This document shows positions 24,236 through 33,016 of a stretch of DNA of 37,027 nt, in pieces. This stretch comes from Clostridia bacterium. GTDB lineage: Bacteria > Bacillota > Clostridia > Oscillospirales > Acutalibacteraceae. The notes under the pieces were generated by a model. The model did no database searches and had not been told where the DNA came from. It saw only the letters and a list, made by a program, of their open reading frames with translations. The stretch's first letter is position 1. Each line of letters starts with the position of its first letter. The stretch is from contig JAQXZA010000026.1 of assembly GCA_029226955.1 (NCBI GenBank), positions 1-37,027 of the forward strand, in the 5' to 3' direction. Position numbers and translations under genes: made by a program.

Positions 24236-24676
24236 CTATGTTTGTCTGTATTTCTGTGTAGGTATATAAAAGCAGTGTTCCCCTATCCGTGTAATGAATT
24301 TTCCTATTCCTCCTGCGGGAAAATACTGCGGACACTCGCTGCTGTAAGGGTTGAAAAAGAAAAGGCTGTTGCCGACCTCGCTCAGCACATTGCCCTCCAA
24401 AGCCCAGTCAGCAACCCTGAAACTTTCCTCGGTTGCATAAAGGTCATAGACATTCTGCGGATTGTACTGACCGCCGACGCTGGTTTTAAGACAGGTAAAC
24501 TGCCCCATCCGTTCTATAATATTACGGATATTTCCGCCGTTGCTTATCCTCGCAAATTCACCATAAGGCACGGTTGCCCTGTTCACAACAACCGTTGCAA
24601 CAGCTTTCATACCCTCCTCGCCCTCGCCGCCCGCCTCACACTCCAACAGCCGTGCAAAAAGCTCTCTTGTATCCAT
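24236..24676 (-). CDS. cwlJ: CwlJ-type spore cortex-lytic hydrolase
   Basis: 146 residues, matching the length of CwlJ. The conserved start ARLLECEAGGEGEEGMKAVATVVVNRA holds the catalytic Glu. ALEGNVLSEVGNSLFFFNPYSSECP and the C-terminal IGEHCFYIP are typical of the SleB/CwlJ lytic transglycosylase family. The enzyme breaks the muramic-lactam cortex during germination. Without signal peptide, like CwlJ. It starts with GGGGGTGAG upstream, and a possible sigma-K/E-like -10 (CATAATATA, minus strand 24704-24696) is too close to be sure of. It precedes the gerQ-like gene in the same transcript. Confidence 0.86.
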   Translation of the reverse strand: MDTRELFARLLECEAGGEGEEGMKAVATVVVNRATVPYGEFARISNGGNIRNIIERMGQFTCLKTSVGGQYNPQNVYDLYATEESFRVADWALEGNVLSEVGNSLFFFNPYSSECPQYFPAGGIGKFITRIGEHCFYIPTQKYRQT

Positions 24677-24736
24677 CTTCTCACCCCCACACCTTTATAT
24701 TATGCAAACATCTGTCAAAGTGACAAACATAATAAT

Positions 24737-24780
24737 GCGTAATTCGTAATTATTTATGCGGACGGTTAGTCTGTATGTCG
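24737..24780 (+). repeat. Heptanucleotide repeat element in the spoIID-cwlJ gap
   Basis: Two NCGTAAT heptamers (24737-24750) and a tail TATTTATGCGGACGGTTAGTCTG (24751-24780) related to the 12664 and 19167 tails. Confidence 0.85.
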
Positions 24781-24806
24781 AAAACATCAGCAATTACACT
24801 CATTCA

Positions 24807-24841
24807 TAACTCCTCACTCCTAATTCCTAACTCCTAACTCC
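24807..24841 (-). repeat. Second heptanucleotide family (GGAGTTA) at the spoIID stop
   Basis: Five heptamers on the minus strand: GGAGTTA, GGAGTTA, GGAATTA, GGAGTGA, GGAGTTA. The first includes the spoIID TAG stop, and the last two spoIID codons (Arg-Ser) are repeat-encoded. Confidence 0.88.
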
Positions 24842-25892
24842 TCATAAGTTTTGCTCCGTGATAGTACCACGACAGGATTTCTTTATAATCTGCTCCCTGT
24901 TGTGCCATATATTCAGCACCATACTGACTCATTCCTACTCCGTGACCATAACCACGAACAGTAAAAACAAAACTATTATCTTTGTACTCAACATCAAAAT
25001 TTGCACTTCTCAGACCAAACAATTCACGGATTTTTGCACCGCTGAAATTTTCTCCGCCGATTTTTATGTTTTTTACAGTACCTGAATTTGTTTTTTCGCT
25101 CTTGCCTATCCATTTTTCAGGACTTTTTGATAAATCCGCATTTTTATTTTCGGCAAGAATTTTATTTTTGAAGTCTTTTTCATCAACCGTACATTCCGAC
25201 AGATAACCGGGTGCTGAAAAGTCACCGGGACTTGCAACCGCTTGAAGATAAGAAACATCTTGCCCGAAAACATCAACACAATCTTCCGTTGCACCGCCTG
25301 AAACAGCGTGATATGCAACCATAATCAAATTGCCGTCACTGTCCGTCAGAACCTCGCCGAACACATCGTCAACAGCGGTTTTTATATTTTTTATGCTTTC
25401 GTCATATAAATTCCCCCACGATTTTTTCATTGCGTCATCTGACATATAGTATTGATTTTCGGACAGCTTTGCGGAAAAGTCAGCACCTTTCAGACTGCTG
25501 TCGGGTTCTGAACGCTGAATATTTCTCAGACGGCAAAAATGCGTATAACAGGCTACACACTGAGCTTTTAAAGCCTCCTGTTCAAATGACGGAATCATCT
25601 CAGCGGCAACAGCACCATAACAAAAATTCCTGTCGTCAACCGTGATTATTTCCCCTGTGTCTTCATCAAGAATTTTAAAATATTTATCTTCCGAAACTGT
25701 TTGAATTGAATTTTCTGTGTTTTTTTCCTCTTTGGAATTATTTTCACTTTGATGACTTGAAGTCACTGAAACATCATTTTCCTTACTTTCATTTTCAGGC
25801 TTTACGGCACTGTCAGTGTTTCTTACTGCCACAAACGGAAGAACCGCCATAGCCGCAAAACATACAAGTGATATAATTATTCTTTTTTTCAT
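24834..25892 (-). CDS. spoIID: Stage II sporulation protein D
   Basis: 352 residues. An N-terminal membrane anchor (KRIIISLVCFAAMAVLPFVAV) and a Ser/Glu/Asn-rich linker precede the SpoIID domain. Conserved parts are GAVAAEMIPSFEQEALKAQCVA (catalytic Glu region), AYHAVSGGATE, the metal-binding Cys/His region around VDVFGQDVSYL, and the C-terminal RGYGHGVGMSQYGAEYMAQQG with YKEILSWYYHGAKL. It is a lytic transglycosylase active in engulfment. AAGGGGAG precedes the ATG. It ends in a GGAGTTA repeat, and cwlJ-like follows after 157 bases. Confidence 0.95.
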   Translation of the reverse strand: MKKRIIISLVCFAAMAVLPFVAVRNTDSAVKPENESKENDVSVTSSHQSENNSKEEKNTENSIQTVSEDKYFKILDEDTGEIITVDDRNFCYGAVAAEMIPSFEQEALKAQCVACYTHFCRLRNIQRSEPDSSLKGADFSAKLSENQYYMSDDAMKKSWGNLYDESIKNIKTAVDDVFGEVLTDSDGNLIMVAYHAVSGGATEDCVDVFGQDVSYLQAVASPGDFSAPGYLSECTVDEKDFKNKILAENKNADLSKSPEKWIGKSEKTNSGTVKNIKIGGENFSGAKIRELFGLRSANFDVEYKDNSFVFTVRGYGHGVGMSQYGAEYMAQQGADYKEILSWYYHGAKLMRS

Positions 25893-26201
25893 TTCAATAC
25901 TCCCCTTAATGTATAAATATTCATCAGCCGTATAAAAATCTGTAAAAACATAAATGAATTTTAAAACCTGAAAAATTGCACTTCAAAACGTTGTTCGGGT
26001 TTTTTACTGCAAATAGACGGATAAAATGCAATTTTTTACTGCAATAAATTCAAAAATGACTATTTATAAATATATTTGTCGTATAAATTTAGGTCAATCC
26101 TATAAATTTTTACAATATAAACCACTTTTCTTGACATAGAATATAAAACAGGATAAAATAATAATATTAACAGTATTATATGCGGAAATGAGGAATCTAA
26201 T
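25893..26201. other. Divergent intergenic region between spoIID and gltA
   Basis: It holds the gltA promoter (26131-26159) and two 13-bp direct repeats TTTTTTACTGCAA (26000-26012, 26032-26044), 32 bases apart. An extended 10-bp stem (AAAACCTGAA/TTCGGGTTTT, about 25972-26002) with a large loop lies next to them. I see no gene here. The spoIID promoter is probably also within this region but no convincing sigma-E site was found. Confidence 0.5.
26131..26159 (+). promoter_or_regulatory. Sigma-A promoter of gltA
   Basis: A perfect TTGACA (26131-26136), a 17-base spacer and TAAAAT (26154-26159). Start codon is about 43 bases downstream. Confidence 0.82.
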
Positions 26202-27569
26202 ATGACACTTGATGCAGTAACTCTCAACAATACTCTCGCTGAACTTTGTGACGAATATCGTCAGCACAACGGTTTTAACAGTCAGGACTATCAAACCTAC
26301 GGTGTAAAGCGTGGACTGCGTAACCCTGACGGTACAGGCGTTATGGCAGGACTTACAAACATCTGTAATGTTCACGGTTTTCTGGTAGCTGACGGTGAAC
26401 GAATCCCGGACGAAGGAAAACTCACCTACCGTGGAATAAATGTCAATGATATAGTCGAGGCCTGCGTCAAAGAAAACCGTTTCGGCTTTGAAGAAACAGC
26501 ATGGCTTTTGCTTTTCGGCAGTCTTCCGACAAAGGAACATCTCGAACATTTCAAACTGACTCTCGGACATATGCGTGAACTTCCTGAAAACTTTGCCGAA
26601 GATATGATTCTTAAATTTCCGTCAAGGGATATTATGAACAAACTTGCACGTTCGGTACTTGTGCTTTATTCTTTTGACCCCAACCCCGACGATACTTCAC
26701 TCGGAAATATTATGCGTCAGTCAATACAGCTTATTGCGTCACTGCCCACAATTATGACTTATGCCTATCAGGTAAAACGTCGTGCATTCGATAAGCAAAG
26801 TATGTTCTTTCACCCGATTGACCTTTCACTTTCAACAAGTGAGTCAATTCTCCGTGCGTTGCGTCCGGATATGAAATTCACTGATTCTGAGGCAAAATTG
26901 CTTGACCTTTGTATGATACTTCACGCTGAACACGGCGGCGGTAATAACTCAACATTTTCAACTCGTGTGCTTTCGTCCTCAGGAACGGACACATACTCCG
27001 CAATAGCTGCTGCAATAGGTTCTCTTAAAGGTCCACGTCACGGAGGTGCAAACCTCAGAGTACGCTCAATGATGGAAGACCTCAAAGCAGGCGTTAAAGA
27101 CTGGACTGACGAGGACGAAGTAGCAGATTATCTTGCCGGAATCATCAGAAAAGAACACGGCGACGGTTCGGGACTCATTTACGGCTTTGGTCACGCAATA
27201 TACACACTTTCCGACCCACGTGCCGTAATACTTAAAAAAGTTGCCGGAAAAATTGCCGAAGAAAAAAATATGGTAGCGGAATTTAATCTTTATAAAACCG
27301 TTGAAAAACTGACACCGTCTGTGTTTGAAAAAGTTAAAGGAAATTCAAAAGTTATCTGTGCAAATGTTGACTTTTACTCCGGCTTTGTGTATGATATGCT
27401 TGGTATCCCAAGCGATCTGTTCACGCCGCTGTTTGCTGTTTCAAGAATTGCCGGCTGGTGTGCCCACAGAATTGAAGAGGTTACATATGGCGGAAGAATT
27501 ATCCGTCCTGCATATCGTTCAATGGTACGCAGTAAAAAATATACACCTATTTCAGAACGAAACGCATAA
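26202..27569 (+). CDS. gltA: Citrate synthase
   Basis: 455-residue enzyme condensing acetyl-CoA and oxaloacetate into citrate. Active-site pieces are HAEHGGGNNSTFSTR (His), GPRHGGANLRVR, GFGHAIYTLSDPRA (His) and the Asp in NVDFYSGFVYDMLGIP. The Arg of RIAGWCAHRIEE binds citrate. GAGG sits about 10 bases before the ATG. Because the window shows no other TCA genes, it is probably used to make glutamate precursors rather than a full cycle; that is an inference from the anaerobic setting. Confidence 0.96.
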   Translation: MTLDAVTLNNTLAELCDEYRQHNGFNSQDYQTYGVKRGLRNPDGTGVMAGLTNICNVHGFLVADGERIPDEGKLTYRGINVNDIVEACVKENRFGFEETAWLLLFGSLPTKEHLEHFKLTLGHMRELPENFAEDMILKFPSRDIMNKLARSVLVLYSFDPNPDDTSLGNIMRQSIQLIASLPTIMTYAYQVKRRAFDKQSMFFHPIDLSLSTSESILRALRPDMKFTDSEAKLLDLCMILHAEHGGGNNSTFSTRVLSSSGTDTYSAIAAAIGSLKGPRHGGANLRVRSMMEDLKAGVKDWTDEDEVADYLAGIIRKEHGDGSGLIYGFGHAIYTLSDPRAVILKKVAGKIAEEKNMVAEFNLYKTVEKLTPSVFEKVKGNSKVICANVDFYSGFVYDMLGIPSDLFTPLFAVSRIAGWCAHRIEEVTYGGRIIRPAYRSMVRSKKYTPISERNA

Positions 27570-27578
27570 GGCTGTCAC

Positions 27579-27609
27579 CCTTTGTGTCCGCTCTGTAAAT
27601 GCACAAAGG
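27579..27609 (+). promoter_or_regulatory. Hairpin covering the ribosome binding site of the membrane protein gene
   Basis: CCTTTGTG (27579-27586) pairs with CACAAAGG (27602-27609) across a 15-base loop. The right arm includes part of the AAAGGAG ribosome binding site, so it could mask initiation. Alternatively the stem slows or terminates gltA transcripts, but no T run follows. Confidence 0.5.
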
Positions 27610-27622
27610 AGTGTTTTTGTTA

Positions 27623-29020
27623 ATGAAATTAAAACTTTTATGGCTGCCTATGGTTATTCTCACGCTTATAGGCGGTGCGGCAAAAATCTGTGACACCCTG
27701 TTTAATCTGAACGGTGACGGATTTTTCCTCAATTCGACTGCCTGTAACTTTACATTTATAATTTGTCTTGCACTTTTGCTTATTCTGGGATTTGCGTTAA
27801 GCATTGCAGACAGAAAGAAAAATTTTACGGCAGCTCCCGTCAAAGATACTTTATGCGGAGTTTTCGGATTTATTGCCTCAGTGTCGCTTATCGGCGGCGG
27901 AGTTATTTCAATGCTCAATCTTGGCAATTCGTCTTCCTTTGCCGGTGACGCAATAGTTTGCCTTTTGACGCTTTTGGGCGGTGCTGTATTGCTGTTTGAG
28001 TCCTGTATTTCGTTTACAGGTCATAACAGTATGGTAAAAATGCCTGTACTGACGCTTGCTGTTCCGCTGTGGTGCTGTGCAAGGTTCGTTTCGCTTTTTG
28101 TTTCATACTCAAAGGTATCAGTACACGCAACTGAAATGTTTGATATTATTTTTGTTGCACTGCTTTTGATGTTTCTTTTCTATCAGTCAATGTTCTTTGC
28201 ACAAATCAATGTATCAACCGCTGTCAAAAAAACCATTGTTTACGGTATGCCATTCCTGATGGGTGCATTGATTGTAACAATCGACATTATTATAAAAATG
28301 GCAATGCCTCAGGCGGTTTCAAATGTTGACACATATATTGTTGAACCGACAATAACAAGAATTATAAGCTGTATTGGCGACCTTGCACTTTGCGGATATG
28401 CCGTATGCCTTATGAAAGACATTATGAAAAGCATAAAAACAGATATTCCCGATACACAAAGCAACAATGATAATTCAGAAGTAAAATCTGAAATAAAATT
28501 TTCGGCAAAAATAGCTGTTGACGAACCCGCTAACAAACCAAAAACTAAAATAGCTATTGATGACCCTATTGACGAAACAAAACCTGAAACAGCTGTTGAT
28601 GAACCAATTAACGAAACTGAACCTGAAACAGTCGTTGATGAACCTGTTGACGAAATCAAAACTGAAACAGTCGTTGATGAACCTGTTGACGAAACAAAAC
28701 CTGAAACAGTCGTTGATGAACCTGTTGACGAAACAGAACCTAAAACAGTCGTTGATGAACCTGTTGACGAAACAAAACCTGAAACAGTCGTTGATGAACC
28801 TGTTGAGGAAATCAAAACCGAAACAGCCGTTGATGAACCTGTTGACGAAACAGAACCTGAAACAGCCGTTGATGAACCCATTGACGAAGTTCATATCAGA
28901 ACTGTTGTCGCTCAGCCTGAAAAACAAAAAGCCGATAAAAATTCAAATAAAGAAAAAAATGACAGTGCATACGACGAAATATTCAGAATGCTTGACGAAA
29001 TGAGTTCAAATAATAACTAA
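27623..29020 (+). CDS. Polytopic membrane protein with acidic C-terminal repeats
   Basis: 465 residues from ATG 27623, with AAAGGAG about 11 bases upstream; the frame is open to 27599 but the leader adds no function. About eight hydrophobic helices fill residues 5-260. The C-terminal part is cytoplasmic or soluble and carries eight copies of a 13-residue unit (PVDETxPETVVDE), strongly acidic, then a charged tail ending DEIFRMLDEMSSNN. I do not recognise the family. It lies 53 bases after gltA and may be read from the gltA promoter. A terminator follows at 29032. Confidence 0.75.
   Translation: MKLKLLWLPMVILTLIGGAAKICDTLFNLNGDGFFLNSTACNFTFIICLALLLILGFALSIADRKKNFTAAPVKDTLCGVFGFIASVSLIGGGVISMLNLGNSSSFAGDAIVCLLTLLGGAVLLFESCISFTGHNSMVKMPVLTLAVPLWCCARFVSLFVSYSKVSVHATEMFDIIFVALLLMFLFYQSMFFAQINVSTAVKKTIVYGMPFLMGALIVTIDIIIKMAMPQAVSNVDTYIVEPTITRIISCIGDLALCGYAVCLMKDIMKSIKTDIPDTQSNNDNSEVKSEIKFSAKIAVDEPANKPKTKIAIDDPIDETKPETAVDEPINETEPETVVDEPVDEIKTETVVDEPVDETKPETVVDEPVDETEPKTVVDEPVDETKPETVVDEPVEEIKTETAVDEPVDETEPETAVDEPIDEVHIRTVVAQPEKQKADKNSNKEKNDSAYDEIFRMLDEMSSNNN
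28565..28876 (+). repeat. Tandem 39-bp repeat coding the PVDETxPETVVDE units
   Basis: Eight in-frame 39-bp units with minor substitutions (DEIKTETVVDE, DETEPKTVVDE, EEIKTETAVDE). It is expected to vary in copy number between strains. Confidence 0.9.
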
Positions 29021-29031
29021 CCAAAAACTTT

Positions 29032-29065
29032 ATTGCCACAGTATAAAGCTGTGGCAATTTTTTTG
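29032..29065 (+). terminator. Intrinsic terminator after the membrane protein gene
   Basis: A 10-bp stem ATTGCCACAG/CTGTGGCAAT (29032-29041, 29049-29058) with a 7-base loop, then TTTTTT. Confidence 0.88.
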
Positions 29066-29194
29066 AATAATGTAAAAAATTCTGTAAATGATATTATTAT
29101 GTGCATTTTTATTACAAGTCAGAACATTATTGTATCGAAATCAGTTTTTTCTGAAAAATTTTTTAAAAATTTCTGTTAAAATTTATACAAGCAC

Positions 29195-29221
29195 TTGTAA
29201 TTTGATTGAAAATGCTATAAA
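29195..29221 (+). promoter_or_regulatory. Possible gapA promoter (extended -10)
   Basis: TGC-TATAAA (29213-29221) gives an extended -10, with TTGTAA (29195-29200) upstream, but its spacing is only 15 bases. It sits 35 bases before the gapA start. Confidence 0.4.
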
Positions 29222-29255
29222 ATAAGAACAGTAAATTTATTAGGAGGTAATTCCA

Positions 29256-30293
29256 ATGTCAGTTAAAGTTGCTATTAATGGTTTCGGCCGTATCGGTCGT
29301 CTTGCATTCAGACAAATGTTTGGTGCAGAAGGTTATGAAGTTGTTGCTATCAACGACCTTACAAAGCCTTCAATGCTCGCTAATCTTCTCAAATATGATA
29401 CAGCACAGGGCGGTTACTGTGGCAGAATCGGTGAAAACCTTCACACAGTATCAGCTGATGACGAGAACGGCACACTCACAGTTGACGGTAAAGTTCTCAA
29501 AATCTATGCTGAAAAAGACGCTAAGGATCTTCCTTGGGGCGAAATCGGTGTAGATGTTGTTCTTGAATGTACAGGTTTCTATACATCAAAGGCTAAGTCA
29601 CAGGCTCACATTGACGCTGGTGCAAAGAAGGTTGTTATTTCTGCTCCTGCTGGCAACGATCTTCCTACAATCGTTTTCAGCGTAAACGAAAAGACTCTTA
29701 CAACAGACGACAAGATCATTTCTGCTGCTTCTTGCACAACAAACTGCCTTGCTCCTATGGCTAAGGCTCTTAACGACTACGCTCCTATCCAGAGCGGTAT
29801 TATGTCAACAATCCACGCTTACACAGGCGATCAGATGATCCTTGACGGTCCTCACCGTAAGGGCGACCTCAGAAGAGCAAGAGCTGGTGCTGCTAATATC
29901 GTACCTAACTCAACAGGTGCTGCTAAGGCTATCGGTCTTGTAATTCCTGAACTCAACGGCAAGCTCATCGGTTCTGCACAGCGTGTTCCTGTACCAACAG
30001 GTTCAACAACAATCCTTACAGCTGTTGTTAAGGGTGCTGACGTAACAAAGGAAGGCATCAATGCTGCTATGAAGGCTGCTGCTTCTGAATCATTCGGTTA
30101 CAACGAAGAACCAATCGTTTCTTCTGACGTTATCGGTATGAGATACGGTTCACTCTTTGACGCTACTCAGACAATGGTAAACAAGATTGCTGACGATCTT
30201 TATGAAGTTCAGGTTGTTTCTTGGTATGATAACGAGAACAGCTACACAAGCCAGATGGTTAGAACAATCAAATACTTTGCTGAACTCGGCTGA
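29256..30293 (+). CDS. gapA: Glyceraldehyde-3-phosphate dehydrogenase (type I)
   Basis: 345 residues, NAD-linked glycolytic enzyme forming 1,3-bisphosphoglycerate. It has the dinucleotide motif [13 protein letters not shown], the Asp in VAINDLT that favours NAD, the catalytic Cys in [12 protein letters not shown], the catalytic His in HAYTGDQ, and the SWYDNE.SY C-terminal motif. The ATG follows AGGAGG by about 8 bases. It is codon-biased toward GCT, AAG and TCT, consistent with a highly expressed gene. A terminator follows. Confidence 0.98.
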   Translation: MSVKVAINGFGRIGRLAFRQMFGAEGYEVVAINDLTKPSMLANLLKYDTAQGGYCGRIGENLHTVSADDENGTLTVDGKVLKIYAEKDAKDLPWGEIGVDVVLECTGFYTSKAKSQAHIDAGAKKVVISAPAGNDLPTIVFSVNEKTLTTDDKIISAASCTTNCLAPMAKALNDYAPIQSGIMSTIHAYTGDQMILDGPHRKGDLRRARAGAANIVPNSTGAAKAIGLVIPELNGKLIGSAQRVPVPTGSTTILTAVVKGADVTKEGINAAMKAAASESFGYNEEPIVSSDVIGMRYGSLFDATQTMVNKIADDLYEVQVVSWYDNENSYTSQMVRTIKYFAELG

Positions 30294-30336
30294 TTAAAAC
30301 AGCTTTAAAAGTACAGTAATATTTATCTGAAAATTT

Positions 30337-30371
30337 CGCTCTGTCGGATTTATTCTGACAGGGCGTTTTTG
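30337..30371 (+). terminator. Intrinsic terminator of gapA
   Basis: A 9-bp stem CGCTCTGTC/GACAGGGCG (30337-30345, 30357-30365) then TTTTTG. Confidence 0.85.
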
Positions 30372-30547
30372 TTTTATAAGACAGCAATAATTTTTTATTT
30401 TCACAAATTACTCTTCACGCTTTTTCGACAGTTACAATATGTTACCATAGATTTCCAGTTAAGGTAAATTATAAGTATGAAATAGCAGTTATATTGTGTA
30501 AATCATTAGTTTTTAACAAATTTTCATAAAAAGAACGCAATAAGTAC

Positions 30548-30576
30548 TTGAAATTTATCCAAAATTAAGCTATTAT
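30548..30576 (+). promoter_or_regulatory. Sigma-A promoter of the glycogen operon
   Basis: TTGAAA (30548-30553), a 17-base spacer, TATTAT (30571-30576). It is 40 bases before the glgB ATG. Confidence 0.8.
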
Positions 30577-30615
30577 ATAATAAATAGAAGTTTAGTATAA
30601 AGGAGTTGTTTATAT

Positions 30616-32979
30616 ATGCAGGTAGAAACCGCTGAAAATAACGAACGCACAGCACTCGAACTTTTTCATAGCGGAGAAAATTATCACGCTTATAAATACC
30701 TCGGTGCTCATAAAACAACCGTTGACGGTGTTGACGGCGTAGTTTTTCGTACTTGGGCTCCGAATGCAAAAACCATTTCAGTTGTCGGCACATTCAATAA
30801 CTGGAATCGTTCAATGCACAAAATGCACAGAATTTCCGACGGCGGCGTATGGGAATGTTTTATTCCTCACATTGTTGAACCGTTTTCAATATATAAATAC
30901 AGCATTGAAACATTTGACGATGTTTGCATATTGAAATCCGACCCCTATGCCTACCATTTTGAAACCCGTCCTAATAACGCATCTGTGTTCTTTGACATTG
31001 ACGGCTATGAATGGCACGATGAAGAATGGATTAAAAGCAGAGCAGATGTCGAATCATACAGCCAGCCAATGAATATCTATGAAGTTCACGCTGGTTCGTG
31101 GAGAAAATACAAAGACGGAAACTGCTTTTCATACTCAAAACTTGCCGACGAGCTTATCCCTTATGTAAAGGAAATGGGTTATACTCACATAGAACTTATG
31201 CCTCTTACCGAATATCCCTTTGACGCATCGTGGGGTTATCAGGTAACGGGTTATTATGCCGTTACATCACGATATGGCAGTCCGTTTGATTTTATGGAAT
31301 TTATTGATAAATGCCATCAGGCAGGAATCTATGTAATTATGGACTGGGTACCGGCACACTTCCCACGTGACGGCTTTGGACTCGCAAAATTTGACGGTAC
31401 ACCGTGCTATGAATATTCCGACCCACGAAAAGGCGAACATAAAGACTGGGGTACACTGGTATTTGACTATGGAAGAAACGAAGTAGTAAGTTTCCTTATT
31501 TCAAGTGCAATTTACTGGATGGACTACTACCACGTTGACGGAATAAGAGTTGACGCTGTTGCCTCAATGCTTTACCTTGATTACAGCCGTCGTGACGGCG
31601 AATGGGTTCCTAACAAATTCGGCGGAAAAGAAAACCTTGAAGCCGTTGCATTCCTGCAAAAACTCAATGAGGCTGCTTTCAAATATTTCCCGAATTGCCT
31701 TATGATAGCTGAGGAATCAACATCTTGGCCAATGGTTTCACGTCCTACATATTCAGGCGGTCTGGGCTTTAACTACAAATGGAATATGGGCTGGATGAAC
31801 GATATGCTCCACTATATTTCACTTGACCCGCTTTACCGTCCTTTTAATCACGATAATCTTACATTCTCATTCTTCTATGCTTTTTCTGAGAACTTTATTC
31901 TTCCTATTTCTCACGATGAAGTAGTACACGGAAAAGCGTCGCTTATCAATAAAATGCCCGGTGCATACGAACAGAAATTTGCCGGCGACAGAGCATTTAT
32001 CGCATATATGATGGCTCACCCCGGCAAAAAGCTGACATTTATGGGTACAGAATTTGGACAATTCAAAGAATGGGACTATGCTTCTGAACTTGACTGGCTC
32101 TTGCTTCAATATCCGGCACACAGGGATTTGAAATATTTTTATCAGTCAATCAATAAATTCTATCTTGAAACACCTGCCCTCTGGGAAATTGACTATTCCT
32201 GGGACGGTTTTTCGTGGATTTCAAATGACGACTATACTCAAAGTGTTATCAGTTTCCGTAGAATGGACAAAAGCGGCAATGAAATTATTGTTATATGTAA
32301 TTTCCAGCCTGTTCTTCGTGAAAATTACCGCATAGGTGTGCCTGTTTATGGCGTATATGCCGAAGTATTCAACACAGACAGTAAAGATTTCGGCGGTTCA
32401 GGCATTACAAACGGAAAATCAATCTCAGCAAATGATGAACTTGCTCTTCACGGATTTGACCAGTCAATTTGCATTACACTGCCGCCTATGTCGGTAATGT
32501 ATCTGAAATGTGTACGCAAAAAAGCCAAAAGAGTTAAAAAGGCTCTTAAAGACGGTACTGCCGCTGAAACAGCCACAAAGAAAAAGACAACAAAAGCTAA
32601 AAGCACCGCAAAGTCAGAAACCAAAAAAACAACCAAAACTAAAAAATCCGACTCTGCGGAAAAGGCTGAAACCAAGACTAAAACAAAAAAAGCCGAAACT
32701 TCTGAAAAGACAGAAACCAAGGCTGATACAAAGAAAGCTAAAACTTCTGAAAAGACAGAAACCAAAGCTGACACAAAAAAAGCTGAAACTTCTGAAAAAA
32801 CAGAAACCAAAGCTGACACAAAAAAAGCTGAAACTTCTGAAAAAACAGAAACCAAGGCTGATACAAAGAAAGCCGAAACTTCTGAAAAGACAGAAACTAA
32901 GGCTGATACAAAGAAAGCCGAAACTCCTGAAAAGACAGAAACCAAAGCTACACCAAAAAAAGCTAAAAAAGACAAATAA
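30616..32979 (+). CDS. glgB: 1,4-alpha-glucan branching enzyme with repetitive C-terminal tail
   Basis: 787 residues; a normal GlgB is about 620-650. A CBM48 domain (about 10-110) precedes the GH13 barrel. Catalytic parts are [16 protein letters not shown] (nucleophile Asp), [10 protein letters not shown] (acid/base Glu) and ISHDEVVHG (transition-state His/Asp). The C-terminal ~155 residues are a low-complexity Lys/Glu/Thr tail, including six copies of a 15-residue unit [15 protein letters not shown] (32692-32961). It forms alpha-1,6 branches in glycogen. The ATG has GGAG upstream. It is first of glgB-glgC-glgD-glgA. Confidence 0.95.
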   Translation: MQVETAENNERTALELFHSGENYHAYKYLGAHKTTVDGVDGVVFRTWAPNAKTISVVGTFNNWNRSMHKMHRISDGGVWECFIPHIVEPFSIYKYSIETFDDVCILKSDPYAYHFETRPNNASVFFDIDGYEWHDEEWIKSRADVESYSQPMNIYEVHAGSWRKYKDGNCFSYSKLADELIPYVKEMGYTHIELMPLTEYPFDASWGYQVTGYYAVTSRYGSPFDFMEFIDKCHQAGIYVIMDWVPAHFPRDGFGLAKFDGTPCYEYSDPRKGEHKDWGTLVFDYGRNEVVSFLISSAIYWMDYYHVDGIRVDAVASMLYLDYSRRDGEWVPNKFGGKENLEAVAFLQKLNEAAFKYFPNCLMIAEESTSWPMVSRPTYSGGLGFNYKWNMGWMNDMLHYISLDPLYRPFNHDNLTFSFFYAFSENFILPISHDEVVHGKASLINKMPGAYEQKFAGDRAFIAYMMAHPGKKLTFMGTEFGQFKEWDYASELDWLLLQYPAHRDLKYFYQSINKFYLETPALWEIDYSWDGFSWISNDDYTQSVISFRRMDKSGNEIIVICNFQPVLRENYRIGVPVYGVYAEVFNTDSKDFGGSGITNGKSISANDELALHGFDQSICITLPPMSVMYLKCVRKKAKRVKKALKDGTAAETATKKKTTKAKSTAKSETKKTTKTKKSDSAEKAETKTKTKKAETSEKTETKADTKKAKTSEKTETKADTKKAETSEKTETKADTKKAETSEKTETKADTKKAETSEKTETKADTKKAETPEKTETKATPKKAKKDK
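32692..32961 (+). repeat. Tandem 45-bp repeat coding the GlgB tail
   Basis: Six near-identical 45-bp units encode [15 protein letters not shown] (one has AKT, the last AETP...ATPKK). Reading frame is kept, so it is a flexible charged extension. Confidence 0.9.
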
Positions 32980-33016
32980 CTTATAGATAATTATTGTTAT
33001 AAAAGGGGGAATTACA

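Larger units (their letters stand above)
30294..30615. other. Intergenic region between gapA and glgB
   Basis: It contains the gapA terminator at the left and the glgB promoter at 30548. The 175 bases between are AT-rich and show no gene or RNA structure that I can identify. Confidence 0.6.

Noticed and set aside
7811-24841. CRISPR array
   Set aside because: Heptamer tracts have no spacers or direct repeats of CRISPR size and are not linked to cas genes.
25901-25916. Sigma-E-like -10 (TATACATT) before spoIID
   Set aside because: It touches the ribosome binding site, so transcription starting there would lose the ribosome binding site; spacing is not plausible.
28309-28927. Serine-rich and Phe/Asn-rich ORFs antisense to the acidic repeat
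   Set aside because: Repeat-derived shadows of the membrane protein gene.
32448-32986. Val/Ser/Phe-rich and Lys/Leu-rich ORFs over the GlgB tail
   Set aside because: Repeat shadows of glgB; no ribosome binding site.
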